Below are positions 16,685 through 24,762 of a stretch of DNA of 52,527 nucleotides, piece after piece. The stretch comes from Acidobacteriota bacterium (GTDB lineage: Bacteria > Acidobacteriota > Blastocatellia > RBC074), in assembly GCA_016196035.1 (NCBI GenBank), contig JACPYM010000059.1, positions 1 to 52,527 of the forward strand, written 5' to 3'. Within the stretch, counting starts at the first letter, position 1, and every line of letters starts with the position of its first letter. A program made the translations under genes and the position numbers. Under the pieces are notes generated by a model. The model searched no databases. It was not told the origin of the DNA and worked only from the letters and a program-made list of their open reading frames with translations.

Positions 16685-18136
16685 TTATTTCGCGGCGGCG
16701 GCCAATTGCCCCGCTGGTCGCACGTTTTTGCCCTCACGTTTGGTTAGCGAATCGCCCAAATCGGCGCGTGCCTGTTCGGCGTATTCCAACAAGCGTTTGA
16801 CCACCGCTGGTTGTTGCGCGGCCACATTGGTCGTTTCGCCTTGATCCTTTTCCAGATCGAAGAGTGACAGTTCGAGTTCTTTGCTGACAACCTTACCGCG
16901 TTCGCCACCATTGGCGGGAATGTGTTCGACATAGGGATGCGGCAAATGCAGCTTCCATTTGCCGCTGCGCACGGCCTGCAATTCGCGGCCCCAATAAAAA
17001 TACAGAACCTCGTGCGGCGGCTGTGCGCTTTTGTTGCCGGAAAGCAGCGGCCAGATGTCGCGTCCGTCAATGATGCGGTCAGTGGGGACGGCTGCGCCCG
17101 CCAGCTTGGCCAGCGTCGGCAATAAGTCAATCGTCATTGCGGGCGTCTGATTGACGCTGCCGGCCTTGATGTGGCCGGGCCAGCGCGCGATGAATGGTTC
17201 GCGCACGCCGCCTTCAAACATCGTGGCTTTATAGCCACGCAACGGCCCCGCCGAACCGCCGTGATCGCCATAGAGATGCCACGGCCCGTTGTCCGAAGTG
17301 AAAATGACCAGCGTGTTGTTATCCAGATTCAATCGTTTCAGCGCCGCCAGAATTTGCCCCACCGACCAGTCAATTTCGGCAATCACATCGCCATACAGCC
17401 CGCCGCCGCTCTTGCCTTTGAATTTATCAGAGACGAACAAGGGCACGTGCGGCATCGAGTGCGGCACGTACAAAAAGAATGGCTGATCCTTGTGGCGCTC
17501 GATGAAGCTGACGGCATGTTCGGTGTACCAGGTGGTCAGTTGCGTTTGGTCGGGATCGCGTTTGATAACCTGGTCGCCTTCGTAAAGCGGCAGATCGGGA
17601 TAATTGATGCCCACCGCCGCCGGATTCTTCGGCCACATATCATTTGAGTACGGCAGTCCGAAGTATTCATCGAAGCCGTTGTGCGTCGGCAAAAACTGCG
17701 GGTGATGGCCCAGATGCCATTTGCCGAAAATGGCCGAGGCGTAGCTTGTTCCTGCATTGGGCGCCTTGAGCACTTCAGGAATAAGCATTTCACTCGCATT
17801 GATGCCGTATTGCGCCGTGTGATTGAGCGCCCCCAGTATGCTCACGCGATTGGGATAACAGCCCGTCAGCAAGGCCGTGCGCGAAGCCGAGCAGACGGCC
17901 TGCGCGACATAAAAATTGGTGAGCCGCACGCCTTCGCGCGCCATCCGGTCAAGGTTCGGCGTCTGATAGCCTTTTGCGCCAAAACTGCCGATGTCGGCAT
18001 AGCCCAGATCGTCGGCAAAGATGATGACGAAATTGGGCGGGCGTTTGGCCACTGTTTGCCGGGCAGGCATCAGCCAGCCGCAGACGCACAGCGCGATGAG
18101 CACCAGCGCGGCCCGTGAGTTGATGAATGATTGCAT
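16685..18136 (-). CDS. Exported type I sulfatase (arylsulfatase A family)
   Basis: A 483-residue alkaline-phosphatase-superfamily sulfatase that would release sulfate from sulfated glycans or aryl sulfates in the periplasm. After a Sec signal (VLIALCVCGWLMPARQTVA) comes NFVIIFADDLGYADIGSFG with the metal-binding Asp pair. The formylglycine motif is C82-S-A-S-R86 followed by TALLTGCYPNR; Cys82 must be oxidised by a formylglycine-generating enzyme, not encoded here. Later metal residues are in IFTSDNGPW. ATG 18136 is chosen because it starts the signal peptide; a longer frame from 18214 overlaps the DUF3052 gene. It lies 25 bp after that gene on the same strand and may be co-transcribed. Confidence 0.88.
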   Translation of the reverse strand: MQSFINSRAALVLIALCVCGWLMPARQTVAKRPPNFVIIFADDLGYADIGSFGAKGYQTPNLDRMAREGVRLTNFYVAQAVCSASRTALLTGCYPNRVSILGALNHTAQYGINASEMLIPEVLKAPNAGTSYASAIFGKWHLGHHPQFLPTHNGFDEYFGLPYSNDMWPKNPAAVGINYPDLPLYEGDQVIKRDPDQTQLTTWYTEHAVSFIERHKDQPFFLYVPHSMPHVPLFVSDKFKGKSGGGLYGDVIAEIDWSVGQILAALKRLNLDNNTLVIFTSDNGPWHLYGDHGGSAGPLRGYKATMFEGGVREPFIARWPGHIKAGSVNQTPAMTIDLLPTLAKLAGAAVPTDRIIDGRDIWPLLSGNKSAQPPHEVLYFYWGRELQAVRSGKWKLHLPHPYVEHIPANGGERGKVVSKELELSLFDLEKDQGETTNVAAQQPAVVKRLLEYAEQARADLGDSLTKREGKNVRPAGQLAAAAK

Positions 18137-18161
18137 GGTTTTTGCGCGTGAGGGAAAGTCG

Positions 18162-18566
18162 TTACCGGTCTTTAACGCGAATGACGAAGCGCAGGCCCGA
18201 CCAGGTCTCGTCAATCGCGCAAACTTTGTTGTCCACCAAGCCCGATTCCAAGCCCACGCGCCGCACGACAGTTTCCGTCACGTCTGTCGCCACACCCGCA
18301 GCCCGCTTGGGCCAGGCAACCCACAGCCCGCCCGCCGGGCTGAGCTTGGCCGCCAGTTCACCAAAACGCTTCCATAACTCGCTTTCGCTTTTGGTGAAGA
18401 AGACGATGACATCCAACGGCGCGCGCATCTGCTTCACGATTTCGACTGCGGCGGGCAATGTGCCCAGTGTCGCCGCGAAACCAACGGGCGCATTCACGAG
18501 CGCCACGCGGTGCTTTTCTTTGATGCCCAATTTTTTCGGCAAGGGCGTGCCTGAATAACCAGCCAT
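18162..18566 (-). CDS. DUF3052 family protein
   Basis: A 134-residue cytoplasmic protein matching the DUF3052 pattern. It opens [17 protein letters not shown], continues with [10 protein letters not shown], the strand [14 protein letters not shown] and [13 protein letters not shown], and ends [20 protein letters not shown]. Family function is unknown. It precedes the sulfatase with a 25-bp gap, and its promoter side carries the heptamer element H2, whose first array begins about 17 bp upstream of the start codon, so the repeat lies in the 5' leader. Confidence 0.85.
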   Translation of the reverse strand: MAGYSGTPLPKKLGIKEKHRVALVNAPVGFAATLGTLPAAVEIVKQMRAPLDVIVFFTKSESELWKRFGELAAKLSPAGGLWVAWPKRAAGVATDVTETVVRRVGLESGLVDNKVCAIDETWSGLRFVIRVKDR

Positions 18567-18583
18567 TTTTAGAATGCGGAATA

Positions 18584-18837
18584 GAGATTGGAGATTGGAG
18601 ATTGGAGATTGGAGATTGGAGATTGGAGATTGGAGATTGGAGATTGGAGATTGGAGATTGGAGATTGGAGATTGGCAGTGAACTTGATTTCAATCATAAC
18701 AAACGCGAAATAACCTTCGGAGGTTAGAAAATTCGCCATCCGCCATCCGCCATCCGCCATCCGCCATCCGCCATCCGCCATCCGCCATCTGCGATCCGCC
18801 ATGTCCCGTCTCCAATCTCCAATCTCCAATCTCCAAT
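18584..18837. repeat. Compound heptamer arrays (element H2)
   Basis: Three arrays are present. The first is thirteen perfect copies of GAGATTG (18584-18674). After a ~60-bp unique core come eight copies of CGCCATC with two decayed ones (18734-18803). Last are four copies of CTCCAAT (18810-18837). CTCCAAT is the reverse complement of ATTGGAG, a rotation of the first unit, so the outer arrays face each other. It fills the gap between the DUF3052 and MFS genes. Confidence 0.95.
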
Positions 18838-18883
18838 GCCACGGCCTACAGCGACCTCAACGTGCGCGATGTTAGCTGAGTTC

Positions 18884-20071
18884 TCAAGGCTCGTAAATGT
18901 CGGGCAGGAGTTCAGCGGCGGAAGGCGTCACCGCTTCAGCCGCCTGCTGTCGTATGTGCCGTAACAACCAGGCCAGCGCCGCCAGCGTCGCCAACAAATC
19001 AGCGCCCACCAGCCATAACAAGACTTGCGCGCCACTGCGCTCAAAGAGTTGACCGATCATCCACGGCAGGGCCATCGCGCCCAGGGCCGAGGCGACCAAT
19101 ACCCAGCCTGCGAGACGCCCCGACAGATGGAAGGTGCGTTGCGTCCACGCCATCATTGCCGGATAGACCGGGGCCATCGCCAGGCCCGAACCGACGGCGC
19201 AAAGCCACAATGCGGCCGTGGCGTTTGACCAACTCAACACCAGCGCCAGCAGCGCCAGCCAGCCGAGCAAATGCGCCGTCACGATGCGGCGTTCGCTAAA
19301 GCGCAGCGCCAGCGGGATGCCCGCCAGCCGTCCCAAGGTGAAGGCCGCCCAGAAGGCCGAATTGACATAAAACGCCGTCTCGGTGCTGACGCCGCGCAAG
19401 GTCGCATACGTGAAAATCCAGCCGCTGATGGAACCCTCCGCGCTGACTTCCAAAAAGAAAAACAGCAGCAACAACACGATGGTTCGATCCATGACGATGG
19501 CCTGGGCGCGTTGGTGTGCGTGTGGCGGCGGTGGCGGGCTGGCGACGGCGCCGAGCGGCAACGCGGTCAGAACGACAAACCCGGCTAGTGCGCCGTATGT
19601 CCACCAGACCGCGTCAACGCGTCCGGCAAACGGTTTGGCCAGCAGCGGGGCCGCCAAGCCGCCTACGCCGTAGGCAAAATGGATGAAGCTCAAATGCGGC
19701 CCCACGCGCGTGCCGTGCGCGCGCGCGATCAGCGCGTGACTGCCGACGTTGACCATTGACGAAGCCAGGCCGACCAGCACAAAAACAGGCCACAGCAAGC
19801 CCAGCCAGCGTAATTGCGTCACCAGCGCCAGCGCGGCTGCCGCGGTGCACAATGCGCCCGCCAGGAGCGGATGCCCCGCCGCCCGGTCATAAAGCTTGCC
19901 AAGCACCAACGCCCCGGTGATGGTGCCGGTGGAACGGGCGACAAACAGCCAACTGATCTGGCTGGTCGTCGTGCCGGTGAATTCAGCCAACGCAGGCAGC
20001 GTCGGCCCCAAGGAAGCTGTAATTAAGCCTAACGCGATAAAGGTAAGTGCATACAGAATGGTGCGGCTCAT
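18884..20071 (-). CDS. Major facilitator superfamily transporter
   Basis: A 395-residue polytopic inner-membrane protein with about 12 hydrophobic segments. It shows the FHS/MFSD4-like variant of the family: ITASLGPTLPALAEFTG at the N-terminus, GLASSMVNVGSHALIARAH and HFAYGVGGLAAPLLAKPF in helices 4-5. The repeat unit in the second half includes GSGLAMAPVYPAMMAWTQ. The likely substrates of that branch are sugars, but this is only by similarity of pattern. ATG 20071. Downstream of it is the heptamer block H2, upstream another one (H3). Confidence 0.82.
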   Translation of the reverse strand: MSRTILYALTFIALGLITASLGPTLPALAEFTGTTTSQISWLFVARSTGTITGALVLGKLYDRAAGHPLLAGALCTAAAALALVTQLRWLGLLWPVFVLVGLASSMVNVGSHALIARAHGTRVGPHLSFIHFAYGVGGLAAPLLAKPFAGRVDAVWWTYGALAGFVVLTALPLGAVASPPPPPHAHQRAQAIVMDRTIVLLLLFFFLEVSAEGSISGWIFTYATLRGVSTETAFYVNSAFWAAFTLGRLAGIPLALRFSERRIVTAHLLGWLALLALVLSWSNATAALWLCAVGSGLAMAPVYPAMMAWTQRTFHLSGRLAGWVLVASALGAMALPWMIGQLFERSGAQVLLWLVGADLLATLAALAWLLRHIRQQAAEAVTPSAAELLPDIYEP

Positions 20072-20186
20072 GCGCGCGGCATCTTACTCTCTGGGTACGC
20101 ACCGCTGCCAGCGTGCGGACTAGGCACAGGGTGAAATAATTGAAGGGTGTGCGTAATGCGGCTGGCCCGTAGGCTTTTAAGCAACG

Positions 20187-20221
20187 CATTCTCCATTCTT
20201 TATTCTCAATTCTTCATTCTG
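20187..20221. repeat. Heptamer array (element H3)
   Basis: Five consecutive 7-bp units of the type NATTCTN (CATTCTC, CATTCTT, TATTCTC, AATTCTT, CATTCTG). It lies between the CHAT gene end and the MFS gene start. Confidence 0.7.
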
Positions 20222-20239
20222 AGGCAGCGGCCAGACTGG

Positions 20240-20294
20240 CTAAACACCGCTTGGCCTAAGCACCGCTTGGCCTAAGCACCGCTTGGCCTAAGCA
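20240..20294. repeat. 16-bp tandem repeat
   Basis: Three full copies and a partial copy of CTAAGCACCGCTTGGC in the gap between the MFS and CHAT genes, directly beside H3. Confidence 0.9.
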
Positions 20295-20364
20295 TGGAGA
20301 ATAGCGGCCCTGGCCCAAGGCTGCACGTTGGCAGCAGTGCTTACCCAGAGTGGCCCAAGACAAC

Positions 20365-23300
20365 TCAGCGCCATTCGCCCTGCAACACAAACGGCGCCCA
20401 GTAATACGGGGCTTGCCAGCGTTGCTCTTGCCAGAGCGCGATCTGGGCCGCGCGCAAGGCGGCGGCGGGGCGTTGTTTGTCTTGCAAGAGATTGCGATAA
20501 AAGCGGGCCATCAGTTCCGACGTGCCTTTGTCGCTGACGGCCCACAATGTAACGGCGACGCGCGCGGCCCCGGCGTACATAAAGCCGCGCGTCAAACCGA
20601 TCAGCCCTTCGCCGCGCACCTGTTTGCCCAGCCCCGTTTCGCACGCGCTCAGCACGACCAGTTCCGCTGGCAGATTGAAATTGTAGACTTCGTGCGCGCG
20701 CAAAAAACCGTCCTGCGGTTGGCCGTTTTCATCCACCAGCGAAAGCAGGATCGCCGAAAGCTCGGGCCGTTCGCTGTCGAAATAGGCGTGCGTCGCCAAA
20801 TGCACGATGCGATAGCGGCCCAATTCGCCCGAAGTCGCCGTCGCCCGATTCGCCTGAAAATCCAGCGCGCGAAAGACGTCGTTGTCCACACTCTTTGGCG
20901 TGGCGGCCCCAGAGGCGGCGGCCCCAGAGGCAGCGGCCCCAGAGGCAGCGGCCCCAGAGGCAGCAGCAACGATGCGTTCGGCTTCGTCACGTGTGGCGGG
21001 CAGGCGCGGGATGCGGCCTCCTTGTGTGCCGAGCTTTTTCAAAAACAGCGCGCGCGTCAGATTGGTTGCGGCCGCCGGTTCATCCGCCTTGGCGGCTGGC
21101 GCACCCACGTGCGCTTTGACACGTTCATCGCCGGATTCAAACACCGGATCAGCGATCACCGCGACCGCGCCTGAGGCAGGTTGCCGCCCTTTCAATTCCT
21201 GCCGCAACACGCTCATCGTCGAAGCCGAGGGCAGGGAAACGATTTCGTGATCGAGGACTAAGGGATGAGGGATGAGGGATGAAGGATGAGGGGCGGTACG
21301 GCGTTTTTGCGCAACCCGCGTTCGCCTTTCATCCTTCATCCTTCCACCTTCATCCTTCGGCAGCGGCAGCGCGCTGAACGGCAAAAACTGCAACGCGCCA
21401 TCGGCCACGATCAAGAGGCGTTTGTCTTTCCATACGCCGCGCAACTGCGTCGCGATGGGGCCGAGCAGCGCGCGGCTGAGCGGTTCGGCCTCGCGCCAGT
21501 ACGCGGCGTCCGCTTCGGCGGGCGTGGCGTCGCGGCCATTCACTTGCACCGGGTTGGTCAGGCGCTGTTTGGTGTCGCGCGCTGTCAGTAGCTGATAAAG
21601 CCGTTGAGCGGCGGTCTCGAGTTCGGCGCGGTTGGGTAGTGTGAAACTGTGAATGGTGCGCGGCGTGACGGCCCAGAGATAGCTGCGCTGCTCGCCGAGC
21701 GCGAATTCCAAGAGCACGGTGTCGTCGTCCAGCACCTGCTTTTGAATGTCGGCCAGCGCCAACGGCTGCGGTTGCGTCAGCGCGGCATAACGCGGACTGT
21801 TTTGCCGAATCTGCGTTTGCACGTCGCGGTACTCGACATAAAGCGCATCGAGTTCGCGCTTGGCTTCGGCGACTCGTTCATCGGTGCGCGCCAGCGTCAG
21901 CGCATCGGCCCATTTGTTGATGCGTTGTTGCAGATTGCTTTCGCGCGCCAGCAATCCGGCGTCCACGCCACTGCGAATGTTCGCGCCCGCTTCATTCAAG
22001 CTGTCCAGCAGTCCGCGCGCGCGCGCCCGTTCGGCGGCCTGCAAGGCCTGGCCGTCGAAGCCGCCGTCTTTGTTCTCTTCGTGCTGGCGCATCAGCACGT
22101 CAATGTAAAGGTCGTAGTACTTTTGCGCGGTGGCGAAATAGGAGGCGCGCAAATCCTGGCTGGCGACTTTGGTGCGCACGGTTTCAACCAACCCGAGCGC
22201 GGCTTCGAGTTGCGTGCGGGCTTCGTCGAGTTGACCCTCTTCGGCATTGAGCCGCGCCAGTTGATAGCGCGTATTGATCTCGCGGCTGGGATCGCTGATG
22301 TCGCGGGCGAGCGCCAGCGCATCGGCCAACGCCGCGCGCGCCTGCGCGGGCTGGTTCAACACGCGATAGGTCAACGCCAGATGCGAGAGCGTGTCGGCCT
22401 GACCACCGCGATTGCCGACTTCGCGGTGCAGCGCCAGCGCCTGCGTGAGAATTTCCAGCGCCTTGTCGGTGTGCCCCAGTTCGCGTTCGACAAAGCCGGT
22501 GGCGGCCAGCGTGTTCGATTCGCCGCCCTTGTCTTGCAGCGTGCGCCAGAGTTTCAAGTCCTCGCTGAAAATCTCGCGCGCCTGTTCGCGTTCGCCCGCT
22601 TCGTAATACCAATAGCCGAGCACGTGCAGCGTTTCGGCCTCAAACGTCTTCGCGCCCATCTCGCGCGTCAAGGCCAGCGCCTGCTGGTAATACTGCAACG
22701 CCTGTTCGCGGTCGCCGAGCGAAAGATAGAGCGAACCGATGTTGGTGAGCGTGGGGGCCAGCACGGGCAGCAGCTTTAGCTTTTGGGCGACCGCCAACGC
22801 TTGCTGAAAATGCTCGAAGGCCAATTGCTTCTCGCCCAGCCGGTCGTAGGTTTGCCCGATGTTTTGCAGTGTGATGGCTTCGTTGCGCTGTTGCGTGGTC
22901 GTGCGCCAATGCGCCAGCGCTGCTTGATAACAATCCAGCGCGCGTTGGTTCTCGCCCAGGTCGGCATAGACGGTCGCCATATTGTTCAGCGTGTTGGCCT
23001 CGCCGTTTTTGTCTTTGACGGCGCGGCGCAAGAGCAGCGCCTCATCGTATTGCGCCAGCGCTTTTTTGCGTTCGCCGAATGAATTATAGAGCGCGCCGAC
23101 GTTGCTGATGACGGTCGCTTCCAAGCGTTGGTTTTTGAGTTCACGGCTGCGGGCGAGCGCCTTGTCGTAATAATCGAGTGCTGTCTGTTTCTCGCCGAGC
23201 GATTTGTTGACGACGCCCAGATAGTTGAGCGTCATCGCTTCCTGCCCGTCTTTTTTCAATTCGTGCAGCAGCGGCAAGGCCAGCAAAAACTGGTCGCGCG

Positions 23301-24486
23301 CCTCGGCCCATTTGCCGATGACGTAAAAGAATTCGCCCAGTTCGTAAAGCATATTGGCTTCGCCCGCCTGATCTTTGTCGGCGCGGTGCGCGGCCAGCAA
23401 TTGGTTATAAGCGTCGAGCGCGAGTTCCGGTTTGCCTAACGCTTCTTGCACGCGGCCCATTTGATAAAGCACGGCGGTCTCAGTCGCGCGGTCTTGGGCG
23501 GCGCGCGTCAGCGGCAGCGCCTGTTCGTAAGCTTCGTTGGCCTGTTGATATTCACGCAGTTGGAAATGGGCGATGGCGATGTTGGTCGTCGTGATGCCTT
23601 CTTCTTTGCTCTCGCCAAGTTCGTGGAAAAGCGTTTTGGCTTGCGTCAGCACGGGGATGGCTGCGCGGAACTGACCGTTGGCGTTGTGGACTTCGCCCAT
23701 TGCTTCGGTGGCGTCGGCGCTGCCCTTGCGGTCGTTGAGTTCCTGCCGCAACTTGAGTTCCTGCTGAAAGTAATCGAGTGCTTCTTTGAACTCTTTCAAC
23801 TCGCTGGCGACTTCGCCGAGTTCATGCAGGACGACAGCTTCGCCCGCGCGTTCCTGCGCCTCGTGGCGCAGCTTGAGCGCGGCCAGCAGTTTTTCGCGCG
23901 CGGACGGCAATGCTTCGGGTTTCTTGTCAGCGCGCAACTGCTTGGCCTCGCGCAAGAGCCGGTCGGCGGCCAGCCGTGTGCGATCAGCGGCGGTGGCGGC
24001 GCGGCGTTCGGCGATAGCCAGGTGATAGGCGGCTTTTGTTTCTTTGCCAGCCGCTTGCTTGGCTCCTTCGCCAATCTCGTTTTCGGTGGAGTGTAGCTCA
24101 AGCATGTATTCGCCCGCGCTGTCGGCAATGAAGGAAACCGGTTGGGCGGCCTTCTCACCGCTTTTGCGTTTGGTCTCGATTAGGCGTTCGCCTGTGGGCG
24201 CGAGCACGGCAATGCTGAGTGGCGAAGTTTGCGGTTCGACCGCGAGGCTGACGAAATAGTTGGCCTTGAGCTTGAGCCGGTACGTTTGCGTTTGGCCGGC
24301 GGTTAGCGTGCCCTCGACCGGTTTGCTCTTGCTGAGCTTCACGGCCTGTGGCGTGTTGGCGTCTTTCGCTTTCTTACTTTTGCCTTTGGCGGCAGGTGCT
24401 GGCGCTTCTTGCGCAGTCGCCAACGCAATGGTCAAGCAGGAAAACAACAAAAACGGCAAGGCGAGTTTTTGGATGGCAATAATCAT
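20365..24486 (-). CDS. Exported TPR-CHAT protein (1373 aa)
   Basis: CHAT domains are caspase-like Cys proteases of clan CD. Here a Sec signal (residues 1-25) and a Lys/Ala-rich linker lead to a beta-sandwich pre-peptidase-like segment (TYRLKLKANYFVSLAVEPQ, SAGEYMLELHS). About 14 tetratricopeptide repeats (roughly residues 200-850) follow, then the CHAT domain at the C-terminus. The dyad is intact: His1233 in HLATHAYF and Cys1282 in LSACETGLG. Export makes it an envelope or periplasmic protease-like protein, unlike the cytoplasmic CHATs of type III-E CRISPR or TIR systems. The CHAT part carries two odd inserts: a heptamer-repeat-derived stretch (21262-21358) and four AASGA-type repeats (20903-20962). 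ATG 24486 follows a short AGGAG-poor leader. Substrate unknown. Confidence 0.88.
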   Translation of the reverse strand: MIIAIQKLALPFLLFSCLTIALATAQEAPAPAAKGKSKKAKDANTPQAVKLSKSKPVEGTLTAGQTQTYRLKLKANYFVSLAVEPQTSPLSIAVLAPTGERLIETKRKSGEKAAQPVSFIADSAGEYMLELHSTENEIGEGAKQAAGKETKAAYHLAIAERRAATAADRTRLAADRLLREAKQLRADKKPEALPSAREKLLAALKLRHEAQERAGEAVVLHELGEVASELKEFKEALDYFQQELKLRQELNDRKGSADATEAMGEVHNANGQFRAAIPVLTQAKTLFHELGESKEEGITTTNIAIAHFQLREYQQANEAYEQALPLTRAAQDRATETAVLYQMGRVQEALGKPELALDAYNQLLAAHRADKDQAGEANMLYELGEFFYVIGKWAEARDQFLLALPLLHELKKDGQEAMTLNYLGVVNKSLGEKQTALDYYDKALARSRELKNQRLEATVISNVGALYNSFGERKKALAQYDEALLLRRAVKDKNGEANTLNNMATVYADLGENQRALDCYQAALAHWRTTTQQRNEAITLQNIGQTYDRLGEKQLAFEHFQQALAVAQKLKLLPVLAPTLTNIGSLYLSLGDREQALQYYQQALALTREMGAKTFEAETLHVLGYWYYEAGEREQAREIFSEDLKLWRTLQDKGGESNTLAATGFVERELGHTDKALEILTQALALHREVGNRGGQADTLSHLALTYRVLNQPAQARAALADALALARDISDPSREINTRYQLARLNAEEGQLDEARTQLEAALGLVETVRTKVASQDLRASYFATAQKYYDLYIDVLMRQHEENKDGGFDGQALQAAERARARGLLDSLNEAGANIRSGVDAGLLARESNLQQRINKWADALTLARTDERVAEAKRELDALYVEYRDVQTQIRQNSPRYAALTQPQPLALADIQKQVLDDDTVLLEFALGEQRSYLWAVTPRTIHSFTLPNRAELETAAQRLYQLLTARDTKQRLTNPVQVNGRDATPAEADAAYWREAEPLSRALLGPIATQLRGVWKDKRLLIVADGALQFLPFSALPLPKDEGGRMKDERRTRVAQKRRTAPHPSSLIPHPLVLDHEIVSLPSASTMSVLRQELKGRQPASGAVAVIADPVFESGDERVKAHVGAPAAKADEPAAATNLTRALFLKKLGTQGGRIPRLPATRDEAERIVAAASGAAASGAAASGAAASGAATPKSVDNDVFRALDFQANRATATSGELGRYRIVHLATHAYFDSERPELSAILLSLVDENGQPQDGFLRAHEVYNFNLPAELVVLSACETGLGKQVRGEGLIGLTRGFMYAGAARVAVTLWAVSDKGTSELMARFYRNLLQDKQRPAAALRAAQIALWQEQRWQAPYYWAPFVLQGEWR
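20903..20962. repeat. 15-bp tandem repeat inside the CHAT gene
   Basis: Four copies of GCGGCCCCAGAGGCA (the first ending in G), each encoding five residues of the AASGA type, in frame, between the Arg-rich segment PATRDEAERIVAA and the strand before the catalytic His. Slippage here changes length without breaking the frame. Confidence 0.92.
21262..21358. repeat. Convergent heptamer arrays inside the CHAT gene (element H4)
   Basis: Four units GGGATGA/AGGATGA (21262-21289) face four or five units of the type TTCATCC (21327-21358) across a ~37-bp core. The frame stays open, giving the segment KDEGGRMKDERR...HPSSLIPHP between the strands LPFSALPLP and LVLDHEIVSLPSAS, where CHAT proteins usually have only a short loop. 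Confidence 0.85.
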
Positions 24487-24762
24487 GGGTATTGCTCCAC
24501 GACGAAAGGAGATTGCTTCGGCTTTTCAATTGGGAGGGGGAGTCGTTCTGTGCTGGTAGGCATCATAAGGAAAGCTGTGCGCAAAGCAAATAGGCCACAG
24601 ATGCTTGTGCATTAACTCGCCGCTTTCGACGCGCAGCGTCTTTGGAGTGCGTGCGGCACAGGCCGCCGCTTTGGTATGCCCTTCTTTGGCTAATTGTTGA
24701 AGGCATACCAAAGCGGCGGCCTGTGCCGCACGCACTCCAAAGGCTTCGCCAATTCAAAGTAT
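24487..24762. other. Gap with palindrome B copy 2
   Basis: The upstream side of the CHAT gene and the downstream side of the penicillin acylase gene. Apart from palindrome B I see no gene. Confidence 0.4.
24624..24752 (-). repeat. Long-arm palindromic element, family B copy 2
   Basis: Perfect 40-bp arms (24641-24680 and 24702-24741), the same TTTGGAGTGCGTGCGGCAC arm as copy 1 but with a different loop. The end boxes are swapped and inverted relative to 15204-15333 (TTTCGACGCGCAGCGTC on the left, GGCTTCGCCAA on the right), so this copy is inserted in the opposite direction. Confidence 0.92.

Noticed and set aside
18584-18837. Possible CRISPR array or assembly artefact
   Set aside because: No spacers; the units are 7 bp. 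Similar arrays at several independent sites, two within open frames, argue against an artefact.
21649-22779. A 376-codon plus-strand frame inside the CHAT gene
   Set aside because: Antisense to TPR repeats; its own periodicity is the mirror of the TPR codons.
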